Positions 56,247 to 63,695 of a stretch of 64,000 bases of DNA are shown one piece after another. The position numbers and the translations under genes were made by a program. Within the stretch, counting starts at the first letter, position 1. Each line of letters opens with the position of its first letter. The stretch is from Clostridiales bacterium UBA1234 (lineage in GTDB: Bacteria > Bacillota > Clostridia > TANB77 > UBA1234). The notes beneath the pieces are model-generated. The model worked only from the letters and a program-made list of their open reading frames with translations. It was not told the DNA's origin and ran no database searches. The DNA lies in NCBI GenBank assembly GCA_002308995.1, contig DBWQ01000006.1, positions 27,966 through 91,965 on the forward strand. The letters are read 5' to 3'.

Positions 56247-56369
56247 CACTTTTTTTCTCTTTTTCATCTTCCTTAAAAATCTTGTTTTGTTCCCATTTGG
56301 ATGGCATCCAAATGTGGCTATGACATGATTTTCCAGTATTTCATCCACGTTGATAAAATTTACAATATT

Positions 56370-56957
56370 TTACAGATTGTTAATATGGATATTTTCCACC
56401 TTTGCCCCCATTTCATTTTGGATAATATACTGAATTTGCGCCACTTTTGCCTCCGAAAGGTTTTCTTCTGCCACGACTACGTTAATACTCTCCGCATTTT
56501 TAAAAATCACGACCTCCCCAAAACCTTTTAACTTTAACAAATTTTCAACAATGGCAATGGCATTTTTTTGCTCATTGATTTTTTTGATTTCATTTTGTGC
56601 CACCTCTTTTTGACTTTCGGGAAGTGTTGGATTTTCGAGCATTTTTTCATACACTTCCATTTGTTCTCCATAGGCATTGTTCCTACTCATTCTACTCTGA
56701 GCAAAGTATTCTAAAGCCGTTTGTGTTTTGGAAGTTTCTGCAATCGATTCCACATAGCCATCTACATTACTCACAAGATTAGGACTATCTACTAAAATAG
56801 CTTCTCCCAAACTGTCTTCCATTTTTCCACTTACTTCTACTTGGTAGTTTTTACGGGGGTCATTGGCATAGTTTAAAATACCAGCGACACACAAAACAAG
56901 CGTAAACACCCATGCTAAAATTTGATTTTTCTTAATAACACTGATTTGAAAGCTCAT
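56370..56957 (-). CDS. spoIIIAH: stage III sporulation protein AH
   Basis: The mother-cell membrane protein that, with forespore SpoIIQ, forms the intercellular channel. It has 195 residues, one N-terminal helix (about 13-30), a helical linker, and a C-terminal ring-building (YscJ/FliF-like) domain with GFGEVVIFKNAESINVVVAEENLSEAKVAQI. It is the last gene of the spoIIIA operon. GAGGAGG precedes the ATG. Confidence 0.9.
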   Translation of the reverse strand: MSFQISVIKKNQILAWVFTLVLCVAGILNYANDPRKNYQVEVSGKMEDSLGEAILVDSPNLVSNVDGYVESIAETSKTQTALEYFAQSRMSRNNAYGEQMEVYEKMLENPTLPESQKEVAQNEIKKINEQKNAIAIVENLLKLKGFGEVVIFKNAESINVVVAEENLSEAKVAQIQYIIQNEMGAKVENIHINNL

Positions 56958-57006
56958 TTTCTCCTCCTCTTTTTTGACAAAAAAGGTTGTCCTTTCCTGT
57001 CAAGTT

Positions 57007-57564
57007 TCATTTTGCAAGTACCTTAATTTTATTACTACTAAGGCCTGTAATCGTCATCACTGCTTCTGTGATTTTTTCCTTAGTAATGCTATTTTGAGCA
57101 CCTTCTGCGACTACAAGGACGCCCATCATCTTTGGCATTCTATTTTGCCTTATCAGTGCTGTTTTTTGATTTCCTGTCTCTTCATAAACGATATGATATT
57201 CCTGATTGGTTTGCTTTGTCTTTCTTTCTCCCCCATTTTGATCCGTTTCTTCTGTCACCGTTGTGGTTTCCTTGGTGTCATAAAGAGGTACTTTTTCTAT
57301 GGTGTCTTCATAAGAAATGAGCACACTGACACTTCCTACTCCTTGTATAGAAGATAAGATTTTTTCTAATTTGTGTTCAAAAGACTCTTCTTCCGTTAGT
57401 AACCTTGTAGAAGTAACCATGTTTTCGGTAGCGACATTTTTTTCTTTAGGAAATGCTTCATTCATCACTACCATGATTATGATGACTAGAATTAAAAATA
57501 TCACTAAATTTTTGATTTGCTCTTTGCTTCCTAGTTTCATTTTTTCTAGTAATTTTTCCATCAT
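57007..57564 (-). CDS. spoIIIAG: stage III sporulation protein AG
   Basis: About 185 residues with an N-terminal helix (near 16-35) and a ring-building domain with KILSSIQGVGSVSVLISYE (near 70). It ends AVMTITGLSSNKIKVLAK. SpoIIIAG forms a large ring in the mother-cell membrane of the feeding-tube complex. Start at the ATG at 57564, directly after GGAGGGTAAC; an ATG four codons upstream overlaps that site and the AF gene. Confidence 0.9.
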   Translation of the reverse strand: MMEKLLEKMKLGSKEQIKNLVIFLILVIIIMVVMNEAFPKEKNVATENMVTSTRLLTEEESFEHKLEKILSSIQGVGSVSVLISYEDTIEKVPLYDTKETTTVTEETDQNGGERKTKQTNQEYHIVYEETGNQKTALIRQNRMPKMMGVLVVAEGAQNSITKEKITEAVMTITGLSSNKIKVLAK

Positions 57565-57565
57565 G

Positions 57566-58117
57566 TTACCCTCCATTCATCCAGATGTTTTCTACAGGAA
57601 TACCATATTCACTAGATAGTAATTGTTTGATTCTATATCGTTCCCTCTGAGTTAAATCTTCTTCTCCATGGTTCATTACTTCTATCTTAACCGGCTGAAT
57701 AAACCCATCCTCTGTTTCAATTTCCATTCTTAATTCGGTTGGCTCCATGGTTACCTCATCAATAACGCATTGAATGGAATTGACACGGTAACCAGCTTTT
57801 TGCAAGCGACTCACAATGTCTTCTTCTAAGTTATTTTCAAATGTTTCTATTAACATTTGGTGATAATACCATTCCCATTCTTGTTTTTGGCTCTCTATTT
57901 CATATGCTTCTTTTTGTTCTTGATACACTTTTGAAAAATCATAGTCATGATGTAGCAAAGAAAGAATAGGTTCTAATACTTGCAAGGTAACTATCATCAT
58001 CCCAAGAAATAACACATGTTGCTTGAGCTTTCCCTTGGGAAGTATCATTTGAATGATACCTACAAAAACTGTGATACATAGAATCTTAGCCGTAAAATGA
58101 GATCCTCCACTTATCAA
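57566..58117 (-). CDS. spoIIIAF: stage III sporulation protein AF
   Basis: 183 residues, two N-terminal helices (about 10-28 and 33-52), then a soluble domain with LQKAGYRVNSIQCVIDE and a C-terminal YRIKQLLSSEYGIPVENIWMNGG, the SpoIIIAF ending. It starts at TTG behind AAAGGAGG. A component of the SpoIIIA complex in the mother-cell membrane. Confidence 0.87.
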   Translation of the reverse strand: MISGGSHFTAKILCITVFVGIIQMILPKGKLKQHVLFLGMMIVTLQVLEPILSLLHHDYDFSKVYQEQKEAYEIESQKQEWEWYYHQMLIETFENNLEEDIVSRLQKAGYRVNSIQCVIDEVTMEPTELRMEIETEDGFIQPVKIEVMNHGEEDLTQRERYRIKQLLSSEYGIPVENIWMNGG

Positions 58118-58145
58118 AAAAAAGCCTCCTTTTTGGGAAACATTT

Positions 58146-59248
58146 TTAACTAATTTTCATCTTCACGAGAAAACCGATTTGGATCAAATACATCATCACA
58201 TTCATTGCAAGAATTCCTGCTAGCATTTTAACCGCATCTACCGCAATCCATAAACATCTTGCAATACGTTTATCTGCAAATAGTTCTATCAAAGAGCTTC
58301 CCACACTCCAAATGAAGGAGAGTATGAGTAGTTTGATAAGTGGTGTCATAACGATGGATACCATGATGAGTACTCCCAAAAAACCAATCGCACTTTTAGA
58401 AACCATAGTCGCACCAATGACACTTTCTGCAGCATCCCCAATCAGTTTTCCCACCACAGGAACCGAATTACTAATAATCGTTTTGGAAGTTTTGGTAAGA
58501 ACTGCGTCCACATTATTTGCTAAACTTCCTTCTAGCGATAACAATCCTACAAATATAACCAAAGAGATTTCTAAAAACAACATGACATTCGATTTGATAA
58601 ATCCACTTAATTTCGACGTATCTATTCCCTCCAAAAGACTGCCAACAAGTCCCAATACGGTACTTGTAAATACTAGTGGAACTAATCCCCAAAAACTCAT
58701 TTGGCTTAAAAACGTCATCATAAAAAATAACGTTGGCCTTAATACTGTGGATACAGTGATATTTCCCGAAAGTGCTAGGTAAATCATCAAGATAGGGTTT
58801 AGTACTCCATTTAAGGCATTGAGTGTTTGTAGTGTATTTTTCGTAAGTTCTGCAACGAGGATAAAATTTTGCATAATTAGGGTACTAACTGCCAAGAAAC
58901 ATACATAGAAGGCTACTTCTGACACTCCATTTTCGCTTTGATTTTGCATTTGTTTGACGATTGTCATAGAGAAGCATACTACCATCATCTGAAAAAAAAT
59001 AGAAAGGCTATTTTGGATTTCTTTTGTTAAAATGCCTACTATTTTCTGAATCAAAGATTCTTGGTTGATAGCAATTTTTCCTTGCTTTAATTCTTCTACA
59101 AAACCGTTTATCCTCTAGTTCTGGGAACATGTCATTTCCGGAATGCTTTGAGTTCTTCCACATATCCCTCAAAATCGATGGTGTTTGCTTGTCCACATGG
59201 CATCATCCAAAACAGAAACACAAACAGAAAACACATCGTTTTTTTCAT
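58146..59248 (-). CDS. spoIIIAE: stage III sporulation protein AE, with two +1 frameshifts at CGG
   Basis: An integral membrane protein of the SpoIIIA complex, about 366 residues with a signal sequence and seven to eight helices (from EIQNSLSIFFQMMVV to the end). The ATG at 59248 follows GGAGG and starts KKTMCFLFVFLF. Zero frame: CGG at 59140-59138 (stop two codons on). Dropping its C gives GNDMFPELED. In that new frame a second CGG stands at 59106-59104; dropping its C gives GFVEELKQGKIAINQESLIQKI and joins the conserved membrane part. Without both shifts the N-terminal 65 residues are lost. Confidence 0.85.
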
Positions 59249-59263
59249 ATAGCCTCCACTAGT

Positions 59264-59659
59264 TTAATTGGATGCAGGAATCAGTTTTTGCATCATTTCT
59301 ACAAGAGTAGTGATAATAGGAATTGCCATCGAAGCAATGAGTACCCTCCCCGCCAATTCCACTTTTGATGCGATTGCCGTTTCTCCTGCATCTCTACAAG
59401 TATTGCATGCAAATTCTGTCACATACGCAATGCCGGTTGCTTTTAATAAAATGACTAAAAAATCCTCATTTAGGTCAATTCTACTTGCCAAGCTTTTTAA
59501 CAAATTCACTATGAAAGACAATTTATGAAAAACATAAACAAGAATCATACATCCACAAACTAACGAGATAAAAATCGCAAACTCTGGCTGGTACTGTTTT
59601 AAAAAAAGAGAAGTACATACTCCCACCAAAGCAATTCCTATGATTTTGGTAATCTCCAT
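59264..59659 (-). CDS. spoIIIAD: stage III sporulation protein AD
   Basis: 131 residues with four hydrophobic helices and the conserved segment LLKATGIAYVTEFACNTCRDAGETAIASKVELAGR (about 68-105). A membrane component of the SpoIIIA channel. Standard position between AC and AE. Confidence 0.95.
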   Translation of the reverse strand: MEITKIIGIALVGVCTSLFLKQYQPEFAIFISLVCGCMILVYVFHKLSFIVNLLKSLASRIDLNEDFLVILLKATGIAYVTEFACNTCRDAGETAIASKVELAGRVLIASMAIPIITTLVEMMQKLIPASN

Positions 59660-59671
59660 TTTTTCACCTTC

Positions 59672-59866
59672 TTATAAATTAAAGAGTGTTTTCACCGTAT
59701 GAAACAAATTACTAATTTCTTTAACGACCATTGCCAAAACAATCACAATTCCCGATAAAGCAACCATCATCGCTTGATCATCTCGCCCCGCTCTACAAAG
59801 CACTTGGTGTAATACCGCCACCAAAATACCAATTGCTGCAATCTTAAATAATAGTTGAATCTCCAT
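59672..59866 (-). CDS. spoIIIAC: stage III sporulation protein AC
   Basis: A 64-residue membrane protein with two helices and the family sequence LHQVLCRAGRDDQAMMVALSGIVIV (about 19-43). GGGAGGAAAGC precedes the ATG. A component of the SpoIIIA complex. Confidence 0.95.
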   Translation of the reverse strand: MEIQLLFKIAAIGILVAVLHQVLCRAGRDDQAMMVALSGIVIVLAMVVKEISNLFHTVKTLFNL

Positions 59867-59879
59867 GCTTTCCTCCCTT

Positions 59880-60407
59880 TTAAATTAGCAAAATGACTAA
59901 CATCATGCCACCCATCATTCCCAAATGACGATAGAGTTTAAAATTTTTTCTTTTTTCTTCATAGGCATCTGTTAATTCTTTTTCCACTAGCTTTTGCACC
60001 ATATGGATATTTTTAATTTGCGATTCCAAATCAACTTGCCCAAGTGATATGGAAAGACTTTTCACAATTTCAATATCGTTTGGATTCAGTTCTAGAAAAA
60101 TCTTTTCTTCTTCTACTACTCTGCGAAACGTATCGCCCGCGGAAATATCTACGCTTTCTCTTAATTTTTCTGCAGTGATAAAAAACAGTCGATACATCTT
60201 AGTTTTAAGATGTTCCGATAGGTACATAAATGCATCTATCAAGTCATCGTACGTATAGGTGATTTTTGTTTCAAAGAGTTCTAAAGCTGTATTGAATTCT
60301 TCAAGCTCTGCCACACGTCTTGAATAACGATACGCCACCATGTATCCTATTGTAGTGGACAACAGCAAAATAAAAAGCAATAATAGCATTTTAATCAAAA
60401 AGAACAT
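59880..60407 (-). CDS. spoIIIAB: stage III sporulation protein AB
   Basis: 175 residues with an N-terminal and a C-terminal membrane helix flanking a helical domain: YSRRVAELEEFNTALELFETKITY near 27-50 and FRRVVEE near 92, ending KLYRHLGMMGGMMLVILLI. This is the SpoIIIAB arrangement, related to GspF-like secretion proteins. It overlaps the end of spoIIIAA by 17 bases. Confidence 0.92.
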   Translation of the reverse strand: MFFLIKMLLLLFILLLSTTIGYMVAYRYSRRVAELEEFNTALELFETKITYTYDDLIDAFMYLSEHLKTKMYRLFFITAEKLRESVDISAGDTFRRVVEEEKIFLELNPNDIEIVKSLSISLGQVDLESQIKNIHMVQKLVEKELTDAYEEKRKNFKLYRHLGMMGGMMLVILLI

Positions 60408-61302
60408 AATGATTATCCTCCCAATGATAAATCTTACTAACCATTCCTGGTCTTTCTTTTTTCTCTAAAATAACAATATATTGAAAATACTGCTTTTCTA
60501 TGATTTCCTTTGGAATATCCCATAAAGAATTTCCATGAGAGGTAAGTAGTAGTTTCACGCCGGAACAAACAGCTTCTTCCACCGCTTCCCACTCTTTTTT
60601 TAACCCAATCTCATCCGTAGCAATGATGTTGGGTCCCATACTACGAATCATCATTTTGATGCCAAGCCATTTAGGAACATTGCATATCACATCGGTTCTT
60701 TCGCCCACATCATTTTGTGGAATTCCCTTATACATCGCAGCCACTTCTGATCTTTCATCCACAAGAGAGATGTTTTGTCCTTGCATTGAGTCAAATCCAT
60801 TGCTTAAATTTCGTATCATATCCCTTAATAAAGTGGTTTTTCCGCATCCCGGTGGAGAGAGAATGAGGGTATTTTGAAATCCATGGTGTTTTACAATATG
60901 TGTTAGTACTGGATGACTACACTCTTTGACTTCTCTTGCGATTCTAACATTAAGACTTGAAATATTTTTGATGTTTTTAATCGTTTCATTTTCAAACACA
61001 CAAGTACCACAGATTCCTACACGATGCCCTCCTTTTAATGTCATGTAACCTTGATTGATTTCTGCCTGCGAGGCATAAATAGAGCGATGACAAAAGTTTT
61101 CTAAAATCCTTGTCATTTCTGCTTCGGTTGTCAAATGATTTACCAACATGTCTTGATTGGCAAAGCAAAGGAAAATAGGTTTTGCCAAACGAATACGCAC
61201 TTCTTCCACCTGCGTTAGCTTGTCTTCTATGTGAAATTGATTTTGTGAAAAAATTGAAAAGGGAAAAAAAGAAAGAATTTCTTCTTGTATCCTTAGTGCC
61301 AT
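60391..61302 (-). CDS. spoIIIAA: stage III sporulation protein AA (secretion-type ATPase)
   Basis: An ATPase related to type II/IV secretion motors that energises the SpoIIIA channel. The Walker A motif is SPPGCGKTTLLRDM (near 151-164), Walker B-like ATDEIGLKKEW (near 225), LTSHGNS (near 250), and SLVDERSEVAAMY (near 183). About 303 residues. The ATG at 61302 follows GAGGTG; three open codons upstream are ignored. First gene of the eight-gene operon, the usual order AA to AH, all complete. Confidence 0.95.
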   Translation of the reverse strand: MALRIQEEILSFFPFSIFSQNQFHIEDKLTQVEEVRIRLAKPIFLCFANQDMLVNHLTTEAEMTRILENFCHRSIYASQAEINQGYMTLKGGHRVGICGTCVFENETIKNIKNISSLNVRIAREVKECSHPVLTHIVKHHGFQNTLILSPPGCGKTTLLRDMIRNLSNGFDSMQGQNISLVDERSEVAAMYKGIPQNDVGERTDVICNVPKWLGIKMMIRSMGPNIIATDEIGLKKEWEAVEEAVCSGVKLLLTSHGNSLWDIPKEIIEKQYFQYIVILEKKERPGMVSKIYHWEDNHYVLFD

Positions 61303-61360
61303 CTTTTTCACCTCACTTTCATCTATATGCTGTATCGTTTTCTTTTAGAACCAAAAAATA

Positions 61361-61396
61361 AGCCAAGTTGTGAAATCTTTTTTTCACAACTTGGCT
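61361..61396 (-). terminator. terminator of the two-gene island
   Basis: A 15-bp perfect stem AGCCAAGTTGTGAAA / TTTCACAACTTGGCT (61361-61375 and 61382-61396). On the minus strand TATTTTTTGG follows. Confidence 0.85.
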
Positions 61397-61410
61397 CATA
61401 AAACCAAAGG

Positions 61411-61436
61411 GGTCCACACAAATACATGTGTGGACC
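61411..61436. repeat. second hairpin in front of the terminator
   Basis: A 10-bp perfect inverted repeat GGTCCACACA / TGTGTGGACC around AATACA, eight bases after the stop codon of the repeat protein. No T tract; possibly an RNA stability element or the mark of an insertion. Confidence 0.6.
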
Positions 61437-61443
61437 AAATCAT

Positions 61444-62484
61444 TTAAAGCATTTTATCCTCCGCTCTAAAAGCATTCACAAAATCCATGAGGGTACTCTC
61501 AGGATACTTCTTGAAGAATTCGCAGTGGTTTTCTTCCAACCACTTCAGATAGCTCTTGCGAGCGACTGCCTGCACATATACGGGGTTCTTACTCCTAAAG
61601 TTTTTTTGAACACTTGCATAAATGTCTTTTTCGGAGTTTTTGATTCCCGCGTATACCAGCGTGGCAATCATTTCCTGATTTTTGATGCCAAGCGACGTAC
61701 AGCGATTAAACACTGCTGTCGTGTAGTCACTCTTTGCCGAGAGAGAGGGAAGCGTAAAATCCTTAAAGAAAACTTCTTTTAGGTATTTTACACGTTCTGG
61801 TGCTCGAAGCGCCTTTTCCTCTTCAGAAAGAACCTTAACGGATTCTTCAGGGACCTCGATAGCGTCATCTTCTGATGCCTTATTCGAAGATTCCTCTTCG
61901 ATTTCTTCGGGAACCTCGATAATTTCGCCTTTGGTGTCATCTTCCGGCGCTTTATTCGAAGATTCCTCTTCGGTTTCTTCGGGAACCTCGATAATTTCAC
62001 CTTTGGTGTCATCTTCCGGTGCTTTATTCGAAGATTCCTCTTCGGTTTCTTCGGGAACCTCGATAATTTCACCTTTGATGTCATCTTCCGGCGCTTTATT
62101 CGAAGATTCTTCTTCGGTTTCTTCGGGAACCTCGACAACTTCACCTCTGATGTCATCTTCCGGCGCTTTATTCGAAGATTCCTCTTCGGTTTCTTCGGGA
62201 ACCTCGATGCCATCGTCTTTGACATTACTATCTTCCAGCAAAGGCTTTTTCTCACTGACAAGGGTATTGTCAATGAAAAACGTCACCTGTCTGCCGAAAA
62301 TTTTCCGTGAGGCCAAAATCAGTTTCCTGATTTCCTCTGCTATCGTCCAGCAGATTGAAATCGTGCTGGACTTAAAGTCCCAGTAAAACTTTGCTCCTTT
62401 GAGGGAGCTTAAATAGATGAAATACTCCGCCTTGAGTTTTTCATCTACTATCTCCTTGTAGGAGATTTCTAAGGTGTTCGTCAT
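61444..62484 (-). CDS. tandem-repeat protein of unknown function (island gene 2)
   Basis: About 346 residues from the ATG at 62484, preceded by GAAAGGGG (an ATG 20 codons upstream would overlap gene 1). An N-terminal domain of 92 residues (YFIYLSSLKGAKFYWDFKSSTISI near 20-42) is followed by 4-5 acidic 24-residue repeats of the type EVPEETEEESSNKAPEDD and a helical C-terminal domain with KSDYTTAVFNRCTSLGIKNQEMIATLVYAGI. Base composition is higher in G+C than in neighbours. It contains an in-frame CGG (62307-62305) read here as Arg. No family recognised; partner of the MazF-like gene. Confidence 0.65.
   Translation of the reverse strand: MTNTLEISYKEIVDEKLKAEYFIYLSSLKGAKFYWDFKSSTISICWTIAEEIRKLILASRKIFGRQVTFFIDNTLVSEKKPLLEDSNVKDDGIEVPEETEEESSNKAPEDDIRGEVVEVPEETEEESSNKAPEDDIKGEIIEVPEETEEESSNKAPEDDTKGEIIEVPEETEEESSNKAPEDDTKGEIIEVPEEIEEESSNKASEDDAIEVPEESVKVLSEEEKALRAPERVKYLKEVFFKDFTLPSLSAKSDYTTAVFNRCTSLGIKNQEMIATLVYAGIKNSEKDIYASVQKNFRSKNPVYVQAVARKSYLKWLEENHCEFFKKYPESTLMDFVNAFRAEDKML
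61840..62205 (-). repeat. 72-bp tandem repeats inside island gene 2
   Basis: Four complete 72-bp units and a partial fifth (61860-62205), plus a degenerate start of another. Each encodes 24 residues, EVPEETEEESSNKAPEDDxxGExx. Near-identity at the DNA level indicates recent expansion. Confidence 0.9.
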
Positions 62485-62497
62485 ATAAGCCCCTTTC

Positions 62498-63541
62498 TTA
62501 AATAATGCTACCCGCCAGCTTGTTGATAAGCTGAACGAATTCACAAAGAAGATTGACTTTATCGTCTTCTTCTATTTTGAATCGTTTGTATACAAGTTCC
62601 ACAATCTTCTGCTGGATGACTTCACTCTTTAAAAGCTTACCTTTGGAAACCTCCTTCATCACTTCTTCCACTCTGACAAAGCTCATTTCTTTTGCCGCTT
62701 TGACAAAGCTAAAGAGATACTTGCCATCCTCGACATCATAAAAGCCAAAGATATTCATGAGAGAAGTTATCTTGGTTTCATACGGCATTTCTGAATTTTT
62801 TGAGATGGCATTAATATTGGCAAGCCTATCAGGAGCATTCAGTATCTTTTCCTGAAGTCTGCTAATACTATAAAGCGCTGAAGAAACCACCTTGGTAACT
62901 TTCTTGGAAGAAGCAAGCTGGTTATCGGTATCAGCCTGAATACACTTTTCTATTTCGGCAATGACACTAGGCTGAAGCGTGCCGACTTTGCGAACCAGTT
63001 TTGTCACATCGACGTGATCCACCATGTGGCAAAGAACGTAGGTGATGCGATCTTTAAATCGCTCAAGATAATAATCCTCTCCATAGAGAGTTTCTTGATT
63101 GAAATTAAGGGCATACACCGTATTTCCAAGGTGGAACTGTGAGGTGCATGGATACACCCTCACCAGACCTTTTGCATCTGTCGTCCCTAGAACGGCATAA
63201 TGCAAATAGCCAAATTCTTGCCCATAGGGTTCAGCAAAATCGACGAGCCACACCTCCCACTGTTTGTATTCTTTCTTGTCATTGCTGACATAGAAAGGTT
63301 TGGGCGAACGGATATGGGTCCTTTCTTCCAAATTAGTCTGATTATAGAAGTCGAAAGAGGGAGTGTTTTTCATTCCCATGACTTGCTGATTTAAAAGAGC
63401 ATCCATTTCTTCTTTTGATAAAAGAGACAAATCTCCCGATACTTCGACAGCATCGTTTCCAATGAAAATAGGGACTTTTGACTCTACCAAATTATACGCT
63501 AAGGTATATGGGTCAAAACCTCCTCCTATTGTAAAATGCAT
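62498..63541 (-). CDS. protein with a MazF/PemK-like fold in its N-terminal half (island gene 1)
   Basis: 347 residues. Around 90-200 the sequence QWEVWLVDFAEPYGQEFGYLHYAVLGTT...VRVYPCTSQ and later VDVTKLVRKVGTLQPSVIAEIEKCI follow the MazF/PemK pattern (start VwlvDF.p..G.E; end dktRl.kkiGtL). It is three times longer than ordinary MazF, with an N-terminal extension and a helical C-terminal half (about 230-347). GGAGG precedes the ATG. Endoribonuclease activity is only a possibility; no small antitoxin is adjacent, but the repeat protein follows 13 bases later. Confidence 0.6.
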   Translation of the reverse strand: MHFTIGGGFDPYTLAYNLVESKVPIFIGNDAVEVSGDLSLLSKEEMDALLNQQVMGMKNTPSFDFYNQTNLEERTHIRSPKPFYVSNDKKEYKQWEVWLVDFAEPYGQEFGYLHYAVLGTTDAKGLVRVYPCTSQFHLGNTVYALNFNQETLYGEDYYLERFKDRITYVLCHMVDHVDVTKLVRKVGTLQPSVIAEIEKCIQADTDNQLASSKKVTKVVSSALYSISRLQEKILNAPDRLANINAISKNSEMPYETKITSLMNIFGFYDVEDGKYLFSFVKAAKEMSFVRVEEVMKEVSKGKLLKSEVIQQKIVELVYKRFKIEEDDKVNLLCEFVQLINKLAGSII

Positions 63542-63654
63542 AGTATTCCTCCAGAATTTTAGAATATATTAAGGGATTCACGCTCTTCTATTATACCATT
63601 ATATACCGTTTTGGTCAACATAATTTGTAATTTTTTAACATTATTTTTAGCATA

Positions 63655-63688
63655 AAAAAGCCTTGAAGAGTACCCTTCAAGGCTTTTT
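63655..63688. terminator. bidirectional terminator
   Basis: A 13-bp stem AAAAAGCCTTGAA / TTCAAGGCTTTTT with T tracts on both sides, just after the stop codon of the gene at the right edge. It separates that gene from the island. Confidence 0.85.
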
Positions 63689-63695
63689 ATTATTA

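Noticed and set aside
56294..56314. A 9-bp hairpin (CATTTGGAT / ATCCAAATG) between efp and spoIIIAH as a terminator
   Set aside because: No T tract on either strand.
9315..59248. Interpreting the eight frameshifts as sequencing errors or pseudogenes
   Set aside because: Errors would not select only in-frame CGG codons and spare the many out-of-frame CGG; several genes are essential or needed for sporulation. Raw reads remain the decisive test.
61303..61345. Sigma-E promoter upstream of spoIIIAA
   Set aside because: A CATATAG-like -10 is present, but no acceptable -35 at the right distance; not strong enough to list.
61840..62205. CRISPR-like array
   Set aside because: The repeats are directly adjacent coding repeats without spacers.
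61788..62386. Long open frames in other frames across the 72-bp repeats (one rich in Lys/Arg, one in Ser)
   Set aside because: 72 is a multiple of three, so all frames stay open across the repeats; only the acidic frame has start signals and flanking domains.
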